Source: Flavobacterium zhairuonense (GTDB lineage Bacteria > Bacteroidota > Bacteroidia > Flavobacteriales > Flavobacteriaceae). From it: a stretch of DNA of 64,000 bases. Position 1 is the stretch's first letter. Each line of letters starts with the position of its first letter. The stretch lies in the NCBI RefSeq assembly GCF_004352915.1, contig NZ_SJSY01000072.1, forward strand, positions 62,001 through 126,000. Reading direction: 5' to 3'. Shown here in pieces: positions 34,665 through 43,069 of the stretch. The position numbers and the translations under genes were made by a program. The notes under the pieces are model-generated. The model searched no databases. It was given only the letters and a program-made list of their open reading frames with translations, and was not told where the DNA came from.

Positions 34665-35798
34665 ATGAAAAAAATACAAATGGTTGACTTAAAAAGTCAA
34701 TACGAAAAAATAAAATCTACTGTAGATGCTTCAATTCAAGAAGTTTTAGACACAAATACCTATATCAACGGACCTTTGGTTCATCAGTTTCAAAAAAATC
34801 TTGAAGATTATTTGGGTGCAAAACATGTAATTCCGTGTGCAAATGGAACCGATGCGCTTCAAATTGCCATGATGGGACTTGGTCTTCAGCCAGGAGATGA
34901 GGTAATTACTGCCGATTTTACTTTTGCAGCAACTGTTGAGGTTATTGCTTTATTGCAATTGACGCCGGTATTGGTTGATGTTGATATGGTGAACATGAAT
35001 ATTGATATTGATGCTGTAAAAAAAGCAATCACATCAAAAACTAAAGCAATTGTTCCAGTTCATTTATTTGGACGTGCAGCGAATATGGATGCAATTATGG
35101 AAATTGCTGCAGAACATAATTTGTACGTAATTGAAGATAATGCGCAAGCAATTGGAGCAGATTATATTTCTAAATCTGGATCAAAAACTAAAGTTGGAAC
35201 AATTGGTCACGTTGCTGCGACTTCTTTCTTTCCGTCTAAAAATTTAGGATGTTATGGAGACGGTGGAGCAATTTTTACAAATGATGATAAATTAGCACAC
35301 ATCATCCGCGGAATTGTAAACCACGGAATGTACGAGCGTTACCATCATGATGTTGTGGGAGTAAATTCTCGTTTGGATAGTATTCAGGCTGGAGTTTTGA
35401 ACGCAAAATTGCCTTTGCTTGATGAATATAATAAAGCACGTCGTTTAGCGGCTACAAAATATAATGCTGCTTTTGCAGGAAATGCACACATCATTACGCC
35501 AGATTTCGATGCAAACGAAAATGATCACGTTTTTCATCAATATGTATTAAGAATTATTGATGCTGACAGAAATGCTTTGATGCAGCATTTGTTGGATAAA
35601 GGAATTCCGTGCGCGATTTATTATCCAATTCCGTTGCATTCTCAAAAAGCATATTTAGATCCTCGTTATAAAGAAGAGCAGTTTCCAGTTACGAATCAGT
35701 TAGTGCAGGAAGTGATTGCTTTGCCAATGCATACAGAACTTGATGACGAACAAATTAAATTTATTACTGATTCTGTTTTAGAATTTCTAAATAAATAA
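34665..35798 (+). CDS. DegT/DnrJ/EryC1/StrS-family aminotransferase
   Basis: PLP-dependent sugar aminotransferase, 377 residues from the ATG at 34665 (MKKIQMVDLKSQY). An in-frame ATG at 34653 adds four residues that look non-native. The PLP lysine is in SFFPSKNLGCYGDGGA, with IEDNAQAIGA and HVFHQYVLR as other marks. It probably makes an amino sugar for lipopolysaccharide or surface glycan. It is followed at 4 and 14 bases by an NTF2-like gene and galE, so an operon is likely. Confidence 0.92.
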   Translation: MKKIQMVDLKSQYEKIKSTVDASIQEVLDTNTYINGPLVHQFQKNLEDYLGAKHVIPCANGTDALQIAMMGLGLQPGDEVITADFTFAATVEVIALLQLTPVLVDVDMVNMNIDIDAVKKAITSKTKAIVPVHLFGRAANMDAIMEIAAEHNLYVIEDNAQAIGADYISKSGSKTKVGTIGHVAATSFFPSKNLGCYGDGGAIFTNDDKLAHIIRGIVNHGMYERYHHDVVGVNSRLDSIQAGVLNAKLPLLDEYNKARRLAATKYNAAFAGNAHIITPDFDANENDHVFHQYVLRIIDADRNALMQHLLDKGIPCAIYYPIPLHSQKAYLDPRYKEEQFPVTNQLVQEVIALPMHTELDDEQIKFITDSVLEFLNK

Positions 35799-35802
35799 AA
35801 AG

Positions 35803-36243
35803 ATGAGAAGAATAAGTCTTTTAATTTTCTTGATTTTTTTCCAAGTTACGGTTTTTGCTCAAAAAACAAATTCTAAAGATGAAAATGCTGTTAGCAGTCA
35901 AGTTGAAATTTTGCGTCAGGCAATGATCGATGCGGATGGAGCGAAATTAAAAGCTTTAACTTCAAGTCAATTGTCTTATGTTCATTCTAATGGCAATTTT
36001 CAAAATCAAACTGAATTTATTGAGGGAATAGTTAGCGGAAAATCTGATTTTGTGTCTATCGATTTTCAAAATCAAACTATATCTATTCAGAATGACGTTG
36101 CTATAGTTAGACATGTTCTGTCGGCTCATACTAAAGATGGTGGAATTGACAAGGATATTAAAATTGGAATAATGTTGGTTTGGCAAAAACAAAAAAATAA
36201 TTGGATTCTTATTGCAAGACAAGCTTATAAATTAACTACATAA
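35803..36243 (+). CDS. Exported NTF2-like (SnoaL/DUF4440) protein
   Basis: A 146-residue protein with a signal peptide (ending near VTVFAQK). An NTF2-like cone fold is suggested by EILRQAMIDADGAKLKALTS, YVHSNGNFQN and GIMLVWQKQKNNWILIARQA. Members bind small ligands or act as isomerases; the specific role is unknown. It sits between two sugar-metabolism genes with very short gaps, so it is co-transcribed, perhaps by chance. Confidence 0.8.
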   Translation: MRRISLLIFLIFFQVTVFAQKTNSKDENAVSSQVEILRQAMIDADGAKLKALTSSQLSYVHSNGNFQNQTEFIEGIVSGKSDFVSIDFQNQTISIQNDVAIVRHVLSAHTKDGGIDKDIKIGIMLVWQKQKNNWILIARQAYKLTT

Positions 36244-36257
36244 AAACAACCACAAAA

Positions 36258-37274
36258 ATGAAAGTATTAGTAACAGGAGGATTAGGTTTTATTGGTTCTC
36301 ACACCGTAGTCGAATTGCAAAATGAAGGCTTCGAAGTAGTGATAATTGATAATCTTTCTAATTCTTCAGAAGATGTTTTGGGCGGCATAACAGCCATTAC
36401 AGGAAAAACACCTTTATTCGAAAAAATTGATTTAAGAGAAAAAAGTGCCGTTAAGGATTTCTTTAAAAAACATAGTGATGTTACTGGGGTAATTCATTTT
36501 GCAGCTTCAAAAGCGGTTGGTGAAAGTGTTGAACAACCTTTGTTGTATTACGAAAACAACATTAGCAGTTTGGTTTATTTGTTGCAGGAATTACAGCAAA
36601 AATCTGAAGCTAGTTTTATTTTCAGTTCGTCTTGTACAGTTTACGGTCAAGCCGAAAAAATGCCAATTACAGAAGATGCTCCAGTTCAAACTGCAATGTC
36701 ACCTTACGGAAATACAAAACAGATTGGAGAGGAAATCATTACAGATACTGCAAAAGTTACCAATATTAGTGCAATTTTATTACGCTACTTTAATCCAGTT
36801 GGAGCGCATAAATCAGTAGAAATTGGCGAATTGCCTTTAGGAGTTCCTCAAAATTTAGTTCCGTTTATTACGCAAACAGGTGTAGGTTTACGCCAAGAAT
36901 TATCTGTTTTTGGGGATGATTACCCAACGCCAGACGGAACAGCAGTTCGTGATTATATTCATGTTGTAGATTTGGCAAAAGCACACGTAATTGCTTTGCA
37001 ACGCTTATTGAATAAAAAGAATTTGGCAAAAGTGGAAACTTTCAATCTAGGAACTGGAAAAGGAAGTTCTGTTTTGGAAGTCATTCACAGTTTTGAAAAA
37101 GTTAGCGGTAAAAATCTGCCTTATAAGATGATGCCTCGTCGTGAAGGTGATATTACAGAAGCTTACGCAAATACAGATAAGGCAAATAATGTTTTAGGAT
37201 GGAAGGCTGAATTAAGTCTGGATGAAGCAATGGCAAGTGCATGGAAATGGGAACAAAAAGTGAGGAGTAAATAA
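36258..37274 (+). CDS. galE: UDP-glucose 4-epimerase
   Basis: Interconverts UDP-glucose and UDP-galactose using bound NAD. The GGLGFIGSHT dinucleotide site is at the start. The active-site pattern is SSSCTVYG, then YGNTKQIGE with the catalytic Tyr and Lys. LLRYFNPVGAH and RDYIHVVDLA are typical of GalE rather than other epimerases. Length (338) is normal. It is the last gene of a short sugar operon with the DegT aminotransferase and is followed by a terminator. Confidence 0.95.
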   Translation: MKVLVTGGLGFIGSHTVVELQNEGFEVVIIDNLSNSSEDVLGGITAITGKTPLFEKIDLREKSAVKDFFKKHSDVTGVIHFAASKAVGESVEQPLLYYENNISSLVYLLQELQQKSEASFIFSSSCTVYGQAEKMPITEDAPVQTAMSPYGNTKQIGEEIITDTAKVTNISAILLRYFNPVGAHKSVEIGELPLGVPQNLVPFITQTGVGLRQELSVFGDDYPTPDGTAVRDYIHVVDLAKAHVIALQRLLNKKNLAKVETFNLGTGKGSSVLEVIHSFEKVSGKNLPYKMMPRREGDITEAYANTDKANNVLGWKAELSLDEAMASAWKWEQKVRSK

Positions 37275-37303
37275 TTCATCACTTTGAAATTATAAAATTT
37301 TAA

Positions 37304-37339
37304 GATCCCAAATTATAGTAATATAGTTTGGGATTTTTT
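37304..37339 (+). terminator. Terminator after galE
   Basis: ATCCCAAA pairs with TTTGGGAT, extended by TATA/TATA, and is followed by a T run. Confidence 0.85.
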
Positions 37340-37356
37340 TTAGCTGATTGATTATC

Positions 37357-38262
37357 ATGAAACAAAGTTTAGATTATAAATTGATTTTTGCTCTAACTGC
37401 GGTTGGAGTTATATGGGGTACGACATTTTTGGGAATCAGAGTTGCTGTTGAAACGATTCCGCCTTGGTTTGTCACTTCAATCCGTCAAGGTTTGGCAGGA
37501 TTGATTATGATGACGATCTTATTGTTTAAAAAAGAATTAAAGTGGATTGGCTGGGGAAATTTCAAACAACAGCTTATACCTTCAGTCTTAATGATTGTAA
37601 TTGCCAACGGTTTTACCACAATTGCCGAAAAGACTTTGCCAAGCGGATTAGCTTCTGTAATAAGTGCATTGTCTCCCATATTGATTTTTCTAGGCAGTAT
37701 TTTAGTTGGATTGCAAAAAATGAGTCTTAAGGGATTTGTTGGAGTACTGATTGGGTTTTCGGGAGTCGTTTTTATTTTTAAAGACGGACTAGGATCATTT
37801 TTAGATGCTGATTACAGATTGGGGATGATGTTTATGGGATTTGCAATTTTGGCTTGGGCCATTGGAACAATTTATACCAAAACACACGCCAATAAATCAA
37901 ACAATATTGTGCTTAACTTGTTTTATCAATTTACAACAGCATCTTGCATTCAGTTGGTTTTGGCTTCTATTTTTTCGCCAAATCCAGATTTTAGTTCGTG
38001 GAGTTCGAGAAGTATTTTGGCAGCATTGTATTTGTCGATTTTTGGATCTGTGATTGCTTTTTTTTCTTATAGTTATGCTTTGAAACATGTTACTGCGGTT
38101 CAGGTTTCTATTTTAGCATATATAAACACAATAATTGCAGTTTTTCTAGGATGGTTGCTTTTAGATGAAGTCATTACAATTGATTTTATTATTGCGACAG
38201 CTCTAATTATTCTTGGGGTTTTTATTGTAAATTACAAGAAGAAGGAAAAGAAAGCTTTATAA
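37357..38262 (+). CDS. EamA/DMT-family membrane transporter
   Basis: A 301-residue inner-membrane protein with about ten membrane helices in two EamA repeats (roughly 5-140 and 150-295). The repeats start with AVGVIWGTTFLGIRVAVETI and FAILAWAIGTIYTKTH. The start at the ATG of MKQSLDYK (37357) is preferred over a TTG nine bases upstream. Such exporters handle amino acids or metabolites; specificity is not readable. The C-terminus is lysine-rich. It lies in its own transcript. Confidence 0.92.
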   Translation: MKQSLDYKLIFALTAVGVIWGTTFLGIRVAVETIPPWFVTSIRQGLAGLIMMTILLFKKELKWIGWGNFKQQLIPSVLMIVIANGFTTIAEKTLPSGLASVISALSPILIFLGSILVGLQKMSLKGFVGVLIGFSGVVFIFKDGLGSFLDADYRLGMMFMGFAILAWAIGTIYTKTHANKSNNIVLNLFYQFTTASCIQLVLASIFSPNPDFSSWSSRSILAALYLSIFGSVIAFFSYSYALKHVTAVQVSILAYINTIIAVFLGWLLLDEVITIDFIIATALIILGVFIVNYKKKEKKAL

Positions 38263-38303
38263 ATTTTGATTCAATTTGTTTTGTAAATTTGTAAGATTAA
38301 AAT

Positions 38304-38597
38304 ATAGGAAAAACGAATTCAGATAAAGAAAATAAAAAGAACAGGAACAAGGTTGAAGAACCGAGAGTAGAATACGAAGTTCAAAAACCAAAAACTCAAG
38401 GCATAGATCCTGAAACTTTTGATTTTGATGCCGAGTTTGCAAAGGGATTAACGGTAGAAGAAGCGAAAGCAGAATCGAAAAGGAGAATTAGAGAGTGGTG
38501 GCCAGAGAATTTTGATGTTGAATTTGCTAACGGATTTACGCCAGAAGAATTTAAAGCTGAAATGTCTAAAAGAATAAAAGCTTATCCTTGGAAATGA
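38304..38597 (+). CDS. Small two-repeat protein with apparent ATA start
   Basis: No ATG, GTG or TTG opens this frame, but a clear protein reads from ATA at 38304: (M)GKTNSDKENKKNRNK, an acidic stretch, then two similar 28-residue units, each with EFAxG, T, EE, KAE, a basic patch and a Trp end (about 38-66 and 69-96). An in-frame TAA lies six bases before the ATA. A TAAATTTG box is at 38284-38291, and a strong terminator lies nine bases after the TGA. Coding quality and flanks argue for a real gene; the start is the open point. It could be a start-lost pseudogene or a real non-ATG start. Function unknown. Confidence 0.65.
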   Translation: MGKTNSDKENKKNRNKVEEPRVEYEVQKPKTQGIDPETFDFDAEFAKGLTVEEAKAESKRRIREWWPENFDVEFANGFTPEEFKAEMSKRIKAYPWK

Positions 38598-38605
38598 TAT
38601 AAAAC

Positions 38606-38645
38606 AAAATCCTCATAAACCATTAAGTCTATGAGGATTTTTTTA
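38606..38645 (+). terminator. Terminator after the ATA-start gene
   Basis: AAAATCCTCATA pairs with TATGAGGATTTT (12 bp), followed by TTTT. The presence of a dedicated terminator supports transcription of the small gene. Confidence 0.88.
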
Positions 38646-38689
38646 TGTTATTTAAATACGAAAGACGCACTGCAGTGCGCCTCTACAAT

Positions 38690-39562
38690 TTAAGCATTAG
38701 CCGTAGCAGCTTCTTTATCAATTTTATTAATCAAACCAGCTAACACTTTTCCTGGGCCAACTTCAGTAAACAAAGTAGCGCCGTCAGCGATCATTTGCTG
38801 TACAGATTGTGTCCATTTTACAGGAGCAGTCAATTGAATAATTAAGTTCTTTTTAATTTCTGCAGCATCAGAAACAGCATTTGCAGTAACGTTTTGGTAT
38901 ACTGGACAGCTTGGAGTAGAGAATGTAGTTGCTTCAATTGCAGCAGCCAATTCTTCTCTTGCTGGTTCCATCATTGGAGAGTGAAAAGCACCTCCAACAG
39001 GTAAAATTAATGCGCGTTTTGCTCCCGCAGCTTTCATAGCTTCGCAAGCTTTTTCAACTGCTGAAGTTTCTCCTGAAATTACTAATTGTCCTGGGCAGTT
39101 GTAATTTGCAGCAACCACCACACCGTCAATAGAAGCGCAAACTTCTTCCACAATATTATCCGCTAAACCTAAAACTGCAGCCATAGTAGATGGAGTGATT
39201 TCGCAAGCTTTTTGCATTGCTAAAGCACGTTGAGAAACTAATTTTAAACCATCTTCAAAAGATAAAGTTCCATTAGCAACCAAAGCGGAGAATTCTCCTA
39301 AAGAGTGTCCGGCAACCATTTCTGGTTTAAAATCTTCTAAAGTTTTAGCTAAAATAACCGAGTGTAAAAATACAGCTGGTTGTGTAACTTTAGTTTCTTT
39401 TAGTTCTTCGGCAGTGCCTTCAAACATAATATCTGTAATTCTAAAACCTAAAATTTCATTAGCTTTTTCGAACAATTCTTTGGCTAAAGCCGAGTTTTCA
39501 TATAAGTCTTTGCCCATTCCTGTAAACTGTGCGCCTTGACCTGGAAATACGTATGCTTTCAT
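38690..39562 (-). CDS. fabD: Malonyl-CoA:ACP transacylase
   Basis: Loads malonate onto acyl carrier protein for fatty acid synthesis. The catalytic serine is in VAGHSLGEFSAL, and the active-site His in VGGAFHSPMMEPA. The opening FPGQGAQFTGMG is typical. Length (290) is normal. A DUF983 gene lies 73 bases upstream on the same strand and may share the transcript. Cytoplasmic. Confidence 0.95.
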   Translation of the reverse strand: MKAYVFPGQGAQFTGMGKDLYENSALAKELFEKANEILGFRITDIMFEGTAEELKETKVTQPAVFLHSVILAKTLEDFKPEMVAGHSLGEFSALVANGTLSFEDGLKLVSQRALAMQKACEITPSTMAAVLGLADNIVEEVCASIDGVVVAANYNCPGQLVISGETSAVEKACEAMKAAGAKRALILPVGGAFHSPMMEPAREELAAAIEATTFSTPSCPVYQNVTANAVSDAAEIKKNLIIQLTAPVKWTQSVQQMIADGATLFTEVGPGKVLAGLINKIDKEAATANA

Positions 39563-39635
39563 TTGTCTAATTTGTTTTTTTATTTTTTTTGGAATTGAAA
39601 ATTAGTTTCAATTGAAAGGCAAAAATAACACTTTT

Positions 39636-39998
39636 TTATTTCGTATAATCCTTAAACATGTAAATCCATGCTAACCTAGAAAATCTTAGATTGAAAGAAG
39701 TGAGCAAAGTAATCACAACGGCAATAATCGGGATGATTCTTAAATCGAAATTTTTTTCAAAGAAAAACTGTGCAATACAGTATGTTGCAATTCCCTGAGC
39801 GACTGTTAATCCGTAGTTTACATACATAGCGCCAAAGAAATAACCAGGTTCTTTCTGGAATTTATAATTACAATGACTGCAGTATTCATTCATTTTTGGA
39901 AGACCAAAAGTCAAAAAAATACTTTTGTCTGTAAATACTTTTCCTTTGTGACAAATCGGACATTCGTTGCTTAAAATATGAGTTAATGCATTTGACAT
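39636..39998 (-). CDS. DUF983 small membrane protein
   Basis: A 120-residue protein. An N-terminal pair of zinc-ribbon-like motifs (CPICHKG at about 14-20 and CSHCNYKF at about 40-47) is followed by two membrane helices (about 56-78 and 85-105). This matches DUF983, found often in Bacteroidota and Proteobacteria, function unknown. It lies just upstream of fabD on the same strand. Confidence 0.88.
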   Translation of the reverse strand: MSNALTHILSNECPICHKGKVFTDKSIFLTFGLPKMNEYCSHCNYKFQKEPGYFFGAMYVNYGLTVAQGIATYCIAQFFFEKNFDLRIIPIIAVVITLLTSFNLRFSRLAWIYMFKDYTK

Positions 39999-40093
39999 GA
40001 CTTTAATGTTTTTTATTTATACAAAGGTAATTTGGAGTAGTGTAAAAGTCTTTTTAGTATCTTCGCTACTTATAGCACAATAAAGACATTTTT

Positions 40094-40957
40094 ATGAAGA
40101 AATATCCAGTTTATAGTGTTCAGAATTTCAGTTGTAACGACATTCACCGCGATTTTTATGTGAATACTTTTAAAGAACATTTGAAAAGCCACAGTTTTGT
40201 CGAAGAACCGCATCGGCATGATTCCTATTTAATGGTCTTTTTTGCAAAAGGATCAGGATTGCACGAAGTCGATTTTGATCAATTCGAAATCAAAAGAGGA
40301 AGTTTATTCGTTTTACAGCCTGGACAAATGCACCATTGGAGTTTGTCTGAAGATGTTGAAGGTTTTGTAATTATCTTTTCGCAGGAGTTGTACAATTTGT
40401 ATTTCGGGCAGAAAAAAATAAACGATTATAATTTTTATCATTCTATTCATAATCGTCCAGAAATGGTTTTTGAAGAAAAAGAAATCTCAAAAATACTCCC
40501 GTATTTCGATTTGCTGATTCAGGAAAACAGCCAAGACAATAAATTTCAGTTGGATAAATTATTGAATTTGTTGGATTGTATTCATATCGAAGTAGCGAGA
40601 AAATATGGAGAAACCTATTCGCATCAGACCCATTCGTACAATATTAAAATCAATAAGTTCGAATCGCTTTTAGAGGAATATTTCAGAACCGAAAAATTGC
40701 CTTCTTTCTACGCAGAAAAACTAAATATCACGCTAAAACATTTAAACAGAATCTGCAATGAAATCCTTCAAAAGACAGCGACAGAAGTAATTACAGATCG
40801 TGTAATACTAGAAATAAAAAGGATGCTAATCGACAAACAATTAGCTGTAAGCGAAGTAGCTTTCAAAGTCGGCTATGAAGATTATTCCTATTTCTCTCGA
40901 TTCTTCAAAAAACAAACAGGAGTTTCGCCAACAGAATTTCGAAATACTGTACGATGA
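40094..40957 (+). CDS. AraC-family transcriptional regulator
   Basis: A 287-residue regulator. An N-terminal cupin sensor is seen (HRHDSYLMVFFAKGSG, FVLQPGQMHHW), and a C-terminal AraC double helix-turn-helix (about 185-287) ends in KVGYEDYSYFSRFFKKQTG and SPTEFR. The effector is unknown. Downstream on the opposite strand are yceI, a Fe-S protein and pirin, whose shared operator-like motif is described separately; whether this protein binds it is not known. A nested inverted repeat follows the gene. Confidence 0.9.
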   Translation: MKKYPVYSVQNFSCNDIHRDFYVNTFKEHLKSHSFVEEPHRHDSYLMVFFAKGSGLHEVDFDQFEIKRGSLFVLQPGQMHHWSLSEDVEGFVIIFSQELYNLYFGQKKINDYNFYHSIHNRPEMVFEEKEISKILPYFDLLIQENSQDNKFQLDKLLNLLDCIHIEVARKYGETYSHQTHSYNIKINKFESLLEEYFRTEKLPSFYAEKLNITLKHLNRICNEILQKTATEVITDRVILEIKRMLIDKQLAVSEVAFKVGYEDYSYFSRFFKKQTGVSPTEFRNTVR

Positions 40958-40967
40958 GTTTTTTTAG

Positions 40968-41115
40968 CCACGAATTACACTAATTTCCACGAATTGTTTT
41001 TGCCACAGATTAAAAAGATTATTTGGATTTTTAATCTGTGGGAATCCTTTTAATCTGTGGCAAAATTTCGGTTTTAAAAGAAAAATTCGTGCAAATTCGT
41101 GTAATTTGTGGCAAA
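40968..41115. repeat. Nested inverted repeat (CACGAATT / CACAGATTAA type)
   Basis: The outer arms GCCACGAATTACACTAATTT and AAATTCGTGTAATTTGTGGC are inexact reverse complements. Inside are two GCCACAGATTAA / TTAATCTGTGG(C) units. The whole is about 150 bases and non-coding, and fills the gap between convergent genes. Confidence 0.65.
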
Positions 41116-41146
41116 CAAAAAAGCCCTGCAAAATGCAGAGCTTTCA
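41115..41146 (-). terminator. Terminator after yceI-like gene
   Basis: On the minus strand AAAGCTCTGCA pairs with TGCAGGGCTTT (one wobble or mismatch) and is followed by a T run. Confidence 0.8.
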
Positions 41147-41178
41147 ATAACCAACCAATTAAATCTAAAATCAATAGA

Positions 41179-41712
41179 TTAAGCTTGTTTTACAAATTGT
41201 AATTCAATGTTTAATTTTACTTCTTCACCAACTAAAACACCTCCAGTTTCAAGAGCTGAGTTCCAGTTTAAACCCCAATCTTTACGATTGATTTTTCCTT
41301 CAATGCTTAAACCTACTTTTGTATTCCCCCAAGGATCAGTTAAAATTCCGCTATATTCTACTGGGAATTTTACTTCTTTAGAAATTCCTTTGATTGTTAA
41401 ATCTCCAGTTAATTGATAATCTCCAGCATCAATTTTTTTGAAAGATGAAGCTTTGAAAGTCAATTTTGGGTTGTTTTCAACGTCAAAGAAATCAGCGCTT
41501 CTTAAGTGTCCGTCTCTGTCTGCATTTGCAGTGTCGATAGAAGCGATATCACCAGAAAACTGAATATCTGCATTTTCGAAATCATCTCCTTGTGTAGTAA
41601 TTGTTGCATCGTAAGTTCCAAATTTACCTGAAACATTTGTAAACATCATGTGTTTAACTTTAAAACCAATTTCTGAATGTGTTGGGTCAATTGACCATTT
41701 TGTAGTTGCCAT
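41179..41712 (-). CDS. YceI-family lipocalin-like protein
   Basis: A 177-residue YceI-like beta-barrel that usually binds isoprenoid-like lipids. Marks are WSIDPTHSEIGFKVKHMMF, HLRSADFFDVENNPKLTF and DLTIKGISKEVKFPV. There is no signal peptide, so it is predicted to be cytoplasmic, unlike E. coli YceI. The promoter has the -7 box TAACTTTG (41760-41767, minus strand) with a palindromic motif upstream that is shared with the pirin gene. Confidence 0.93.
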   Translation of the reverse strand: MATTKWSIDPTHSEIGFKVKHMMFTNVSGKFGTYDATITTQGDDFENADIQFSGDIASIDTANADRDGHLRSADFFDVENNPKLTFKASSFKKIDAGDYQLTGDLTIKGISKEVKFPVEYSGILTDPWGNTKVGLSIEGKINRKDWGLNWNSALETGGVLVGEEVKLNIELQFVKQA

Positions 41713-41759
41713 AATTTTATTTTTTAAATAATTAATTTATTTGTTTCATTTTGATAGGA

Positions 41760-41805
41760 CAAAGTTACGGTGGTAGTATGCGTAACGCACTTAACCTAGA
41801 TTAAG
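41760..41805 (-). promoter_or_regulatory. yceI promoter box and shared operator-like motif
   Basis: TAACTTTG (41760-41767) lacks a TTG at the usual distance. Instead the palindrome CTTAACCTAGATTAAG lies at 41790-41805, within a 21-base stretch that matches the pirin promoter at all but two positions. The distance from box to palindrome is the same at both genes (23 bases between facing ends), placing the palindrome centre near -41, as for class II activators. Confidence 0.65.
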
Positions 41806-41807
41806 AA

Positions 41808-41845
41808 ATAAAAAAGACCTAACAGGTTTTTAAAACCTGTTAGGT
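41808..41845 (-). terminator. Terminator after the Fe-S protein gene
   Basis: A long stem, AGACCTAACAGGTTTT with its near-perfect complement, and a T run on the minus strand, 24 bases after the stop at 41869. Confidence 0.88.
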
Positions 41846-41868
41846 CTCATGAGAGTTTATAAATAAGT

Positions 41869-42105
41869 TTAGTCGTGATTTTTGTTGTTTAAATAATAAC
41901 TCAAAGCTCCCGAGGGACATTTGTTAACCGTCGAAATTATTTTCTCAGTTGTTGATTGCTCTGGCGTAATCCAGGGCTTTTCTTTTGGGCGAAAAACATC
42001 TGGATTATTTTTAACGCAATTGGCAGAATGTATGCATTTTCCAGATTGCCAAACAATAGTTACTTCGCCGTTTGTATATTCTTTAGTTAGGTTATTTGGA
42101 TTCAT
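41869..42105 (-). CDS. Divergent 4Fe-4S (Fer4_19) mono-cluster protein
   Basis: A 78-residue protein from the ATG at 42105 (MNPNNLTKEYTNGEV). An in-frame ATG further upstream at 42156 adds a non-conserved leader. The cysteine pattern WQSGKCIHSANCVKN ... VNKCPSGALSYY matches the divergent 4Fe-4S family (PF06902). It is likely an electron-transfer or iron-sulphur accessory protein. It sits between yceI and pirin on the same strand but has its own terminator. Confidence 0.88.
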   Translation of the reverse strand: MNPNNLTKEYTNGEVTIVWQSGKCIHSANCVKNNPDVFRPKEKPWITPEQSTTEKIISTVNKCPSGALSYYLNNKNHD

Positions 42106-42200
42106 TATCGAAAATTTTAAATAGTTAGTTTTAAATGAATTAAGACCAATTTTCATCTAATAAAAATACGTTTTCTTTTTGAGTTTTGATGAAATTTGGA

Positions 42201-42258
42201 TAAAAAAAGAAACGATAACAAACTGAAATTCAGCTTGTATATCGTTTCTAAAAAAAAA
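42201..42258 (-). terminator. Terminator after pirin
   Basis: AGAAACGATA pairs with TATCGTTTCT, with a further inner helix CTGAA/TTCAG. Runs of A and T on both sides allow termination on the minus strand after pirin. Confidence 0.8.
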
Positions 42259-42277
42259 TATTAATTGTAATCTTGAA

Positions 42278-42994
42278 TTAGTAATTCATTGGAATATCCA
42301 TCAATAAAAATTCAGCATCTGTATTGGCTTTAATAGTTAAAGTATCAGTTCCTGAAATTCCAACCGCATCACGAGAATTTAATTCCTGACCGTTGATGGT
42401 AACATTTCCTTTTAAAACGAAAGCATAAACTCCGTTTCCTTCTTTTTTGATTTTATATTCAGTTGCGATTCCTGCATCAAAATTCCCCATGTTGAACCAA
42501 GCGTCCTGGTGAATCCAAACCCCTTCATCATCTGCATTTGGAGATAAAACCTGAGACAATTTATTATGTCTGTCAGCCACATTCAAAGTAATTTGCTGAT
42601 AACGTGGAGTAACATTTCTTTTGTTTGGAAACAGCCAAATCTGCAACAATTTAGTCTGTTGATCTGCATTTGGGTTAAACTCACTATGCTGAATTCCGGT
42701 TCCGGCACTCATAACCTGAATATCGCCATTTTTGATGATCTCAGTATTTCCCATGCTGTCTTTATGAGCTAAATCACCTTCTAACGGAATTGTAATAATT
42801 TCCATATTATCGTGAGGGTGCGTTCCAAAACCCATTCCACCCGCAATTGTGTCATCGTTCAAAACACGAAGCGCTCCAAACTGAATTCTATCCGGATTGT
42901 ACCAACTCGCAAAACTAAAACTGTGGTAAGCGTTCAACCATCCGTGATTTGCGTTTCCTCTTGTGTCTGCTTTGTGCAATACTATATTTGCCAT
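42278..42994 (-). CDS. Pirin-family bicupin protein
   Basis: A 238-residue pirin-like protein. The metal-site histidines are in MGFGTHPHDNMEIIT, with HSEFN and the conserved GIQHSE. YhhW-type pirins of this length often have quercetinase-like activity, so the function is uncertain. The upstream region has TATCTTTG and the same palindromic motif as yceI, so both genes are probably under one regulator. Confidence 0.92.
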   Translation of the reverse strand: MANIVLHKADTRGNANHGWLNAYHSFSFASWYNPDRIQFGALRVLNDDTIAGGMGFGTHPHDNMEIITIPLEGDLAHKDSMGNTEIIKNGDIQVMSAGTGIQHSEFNPNADQQTKLLQIWLFPNKRNVTPRYQQITLNVADRHNKLSQVLSPNADDEGVWIHQDAWFNMGNFDAGIATEYKIKKEGNGVYAFVLKGNVTINGQELNSRDAVGISGTDTLTIKANTDAEFLLMDIPMNY

Positions 42995-43023
42995 GATTCT
43001 GTCCTTTTGTTAATTTTATAGTA

Positions 43024-43069
43024 CAAAGATACGGTCAAGGTCAAGCAAAAACACTTAATGTAGATTAAG
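43024..43069 (-). promoter_or_regulatory. pirin promoter box and shared operator-like motif
   Basis: TATCTTTG at 43024-43031 and the palindrome CTTAATGTAGATTAAG at 43054-43069, in the same relative positions as at yceI. There is no TTG at 19-20 bases from the box, which again fits an activator-dependent promoter. Confidence 0.65.
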
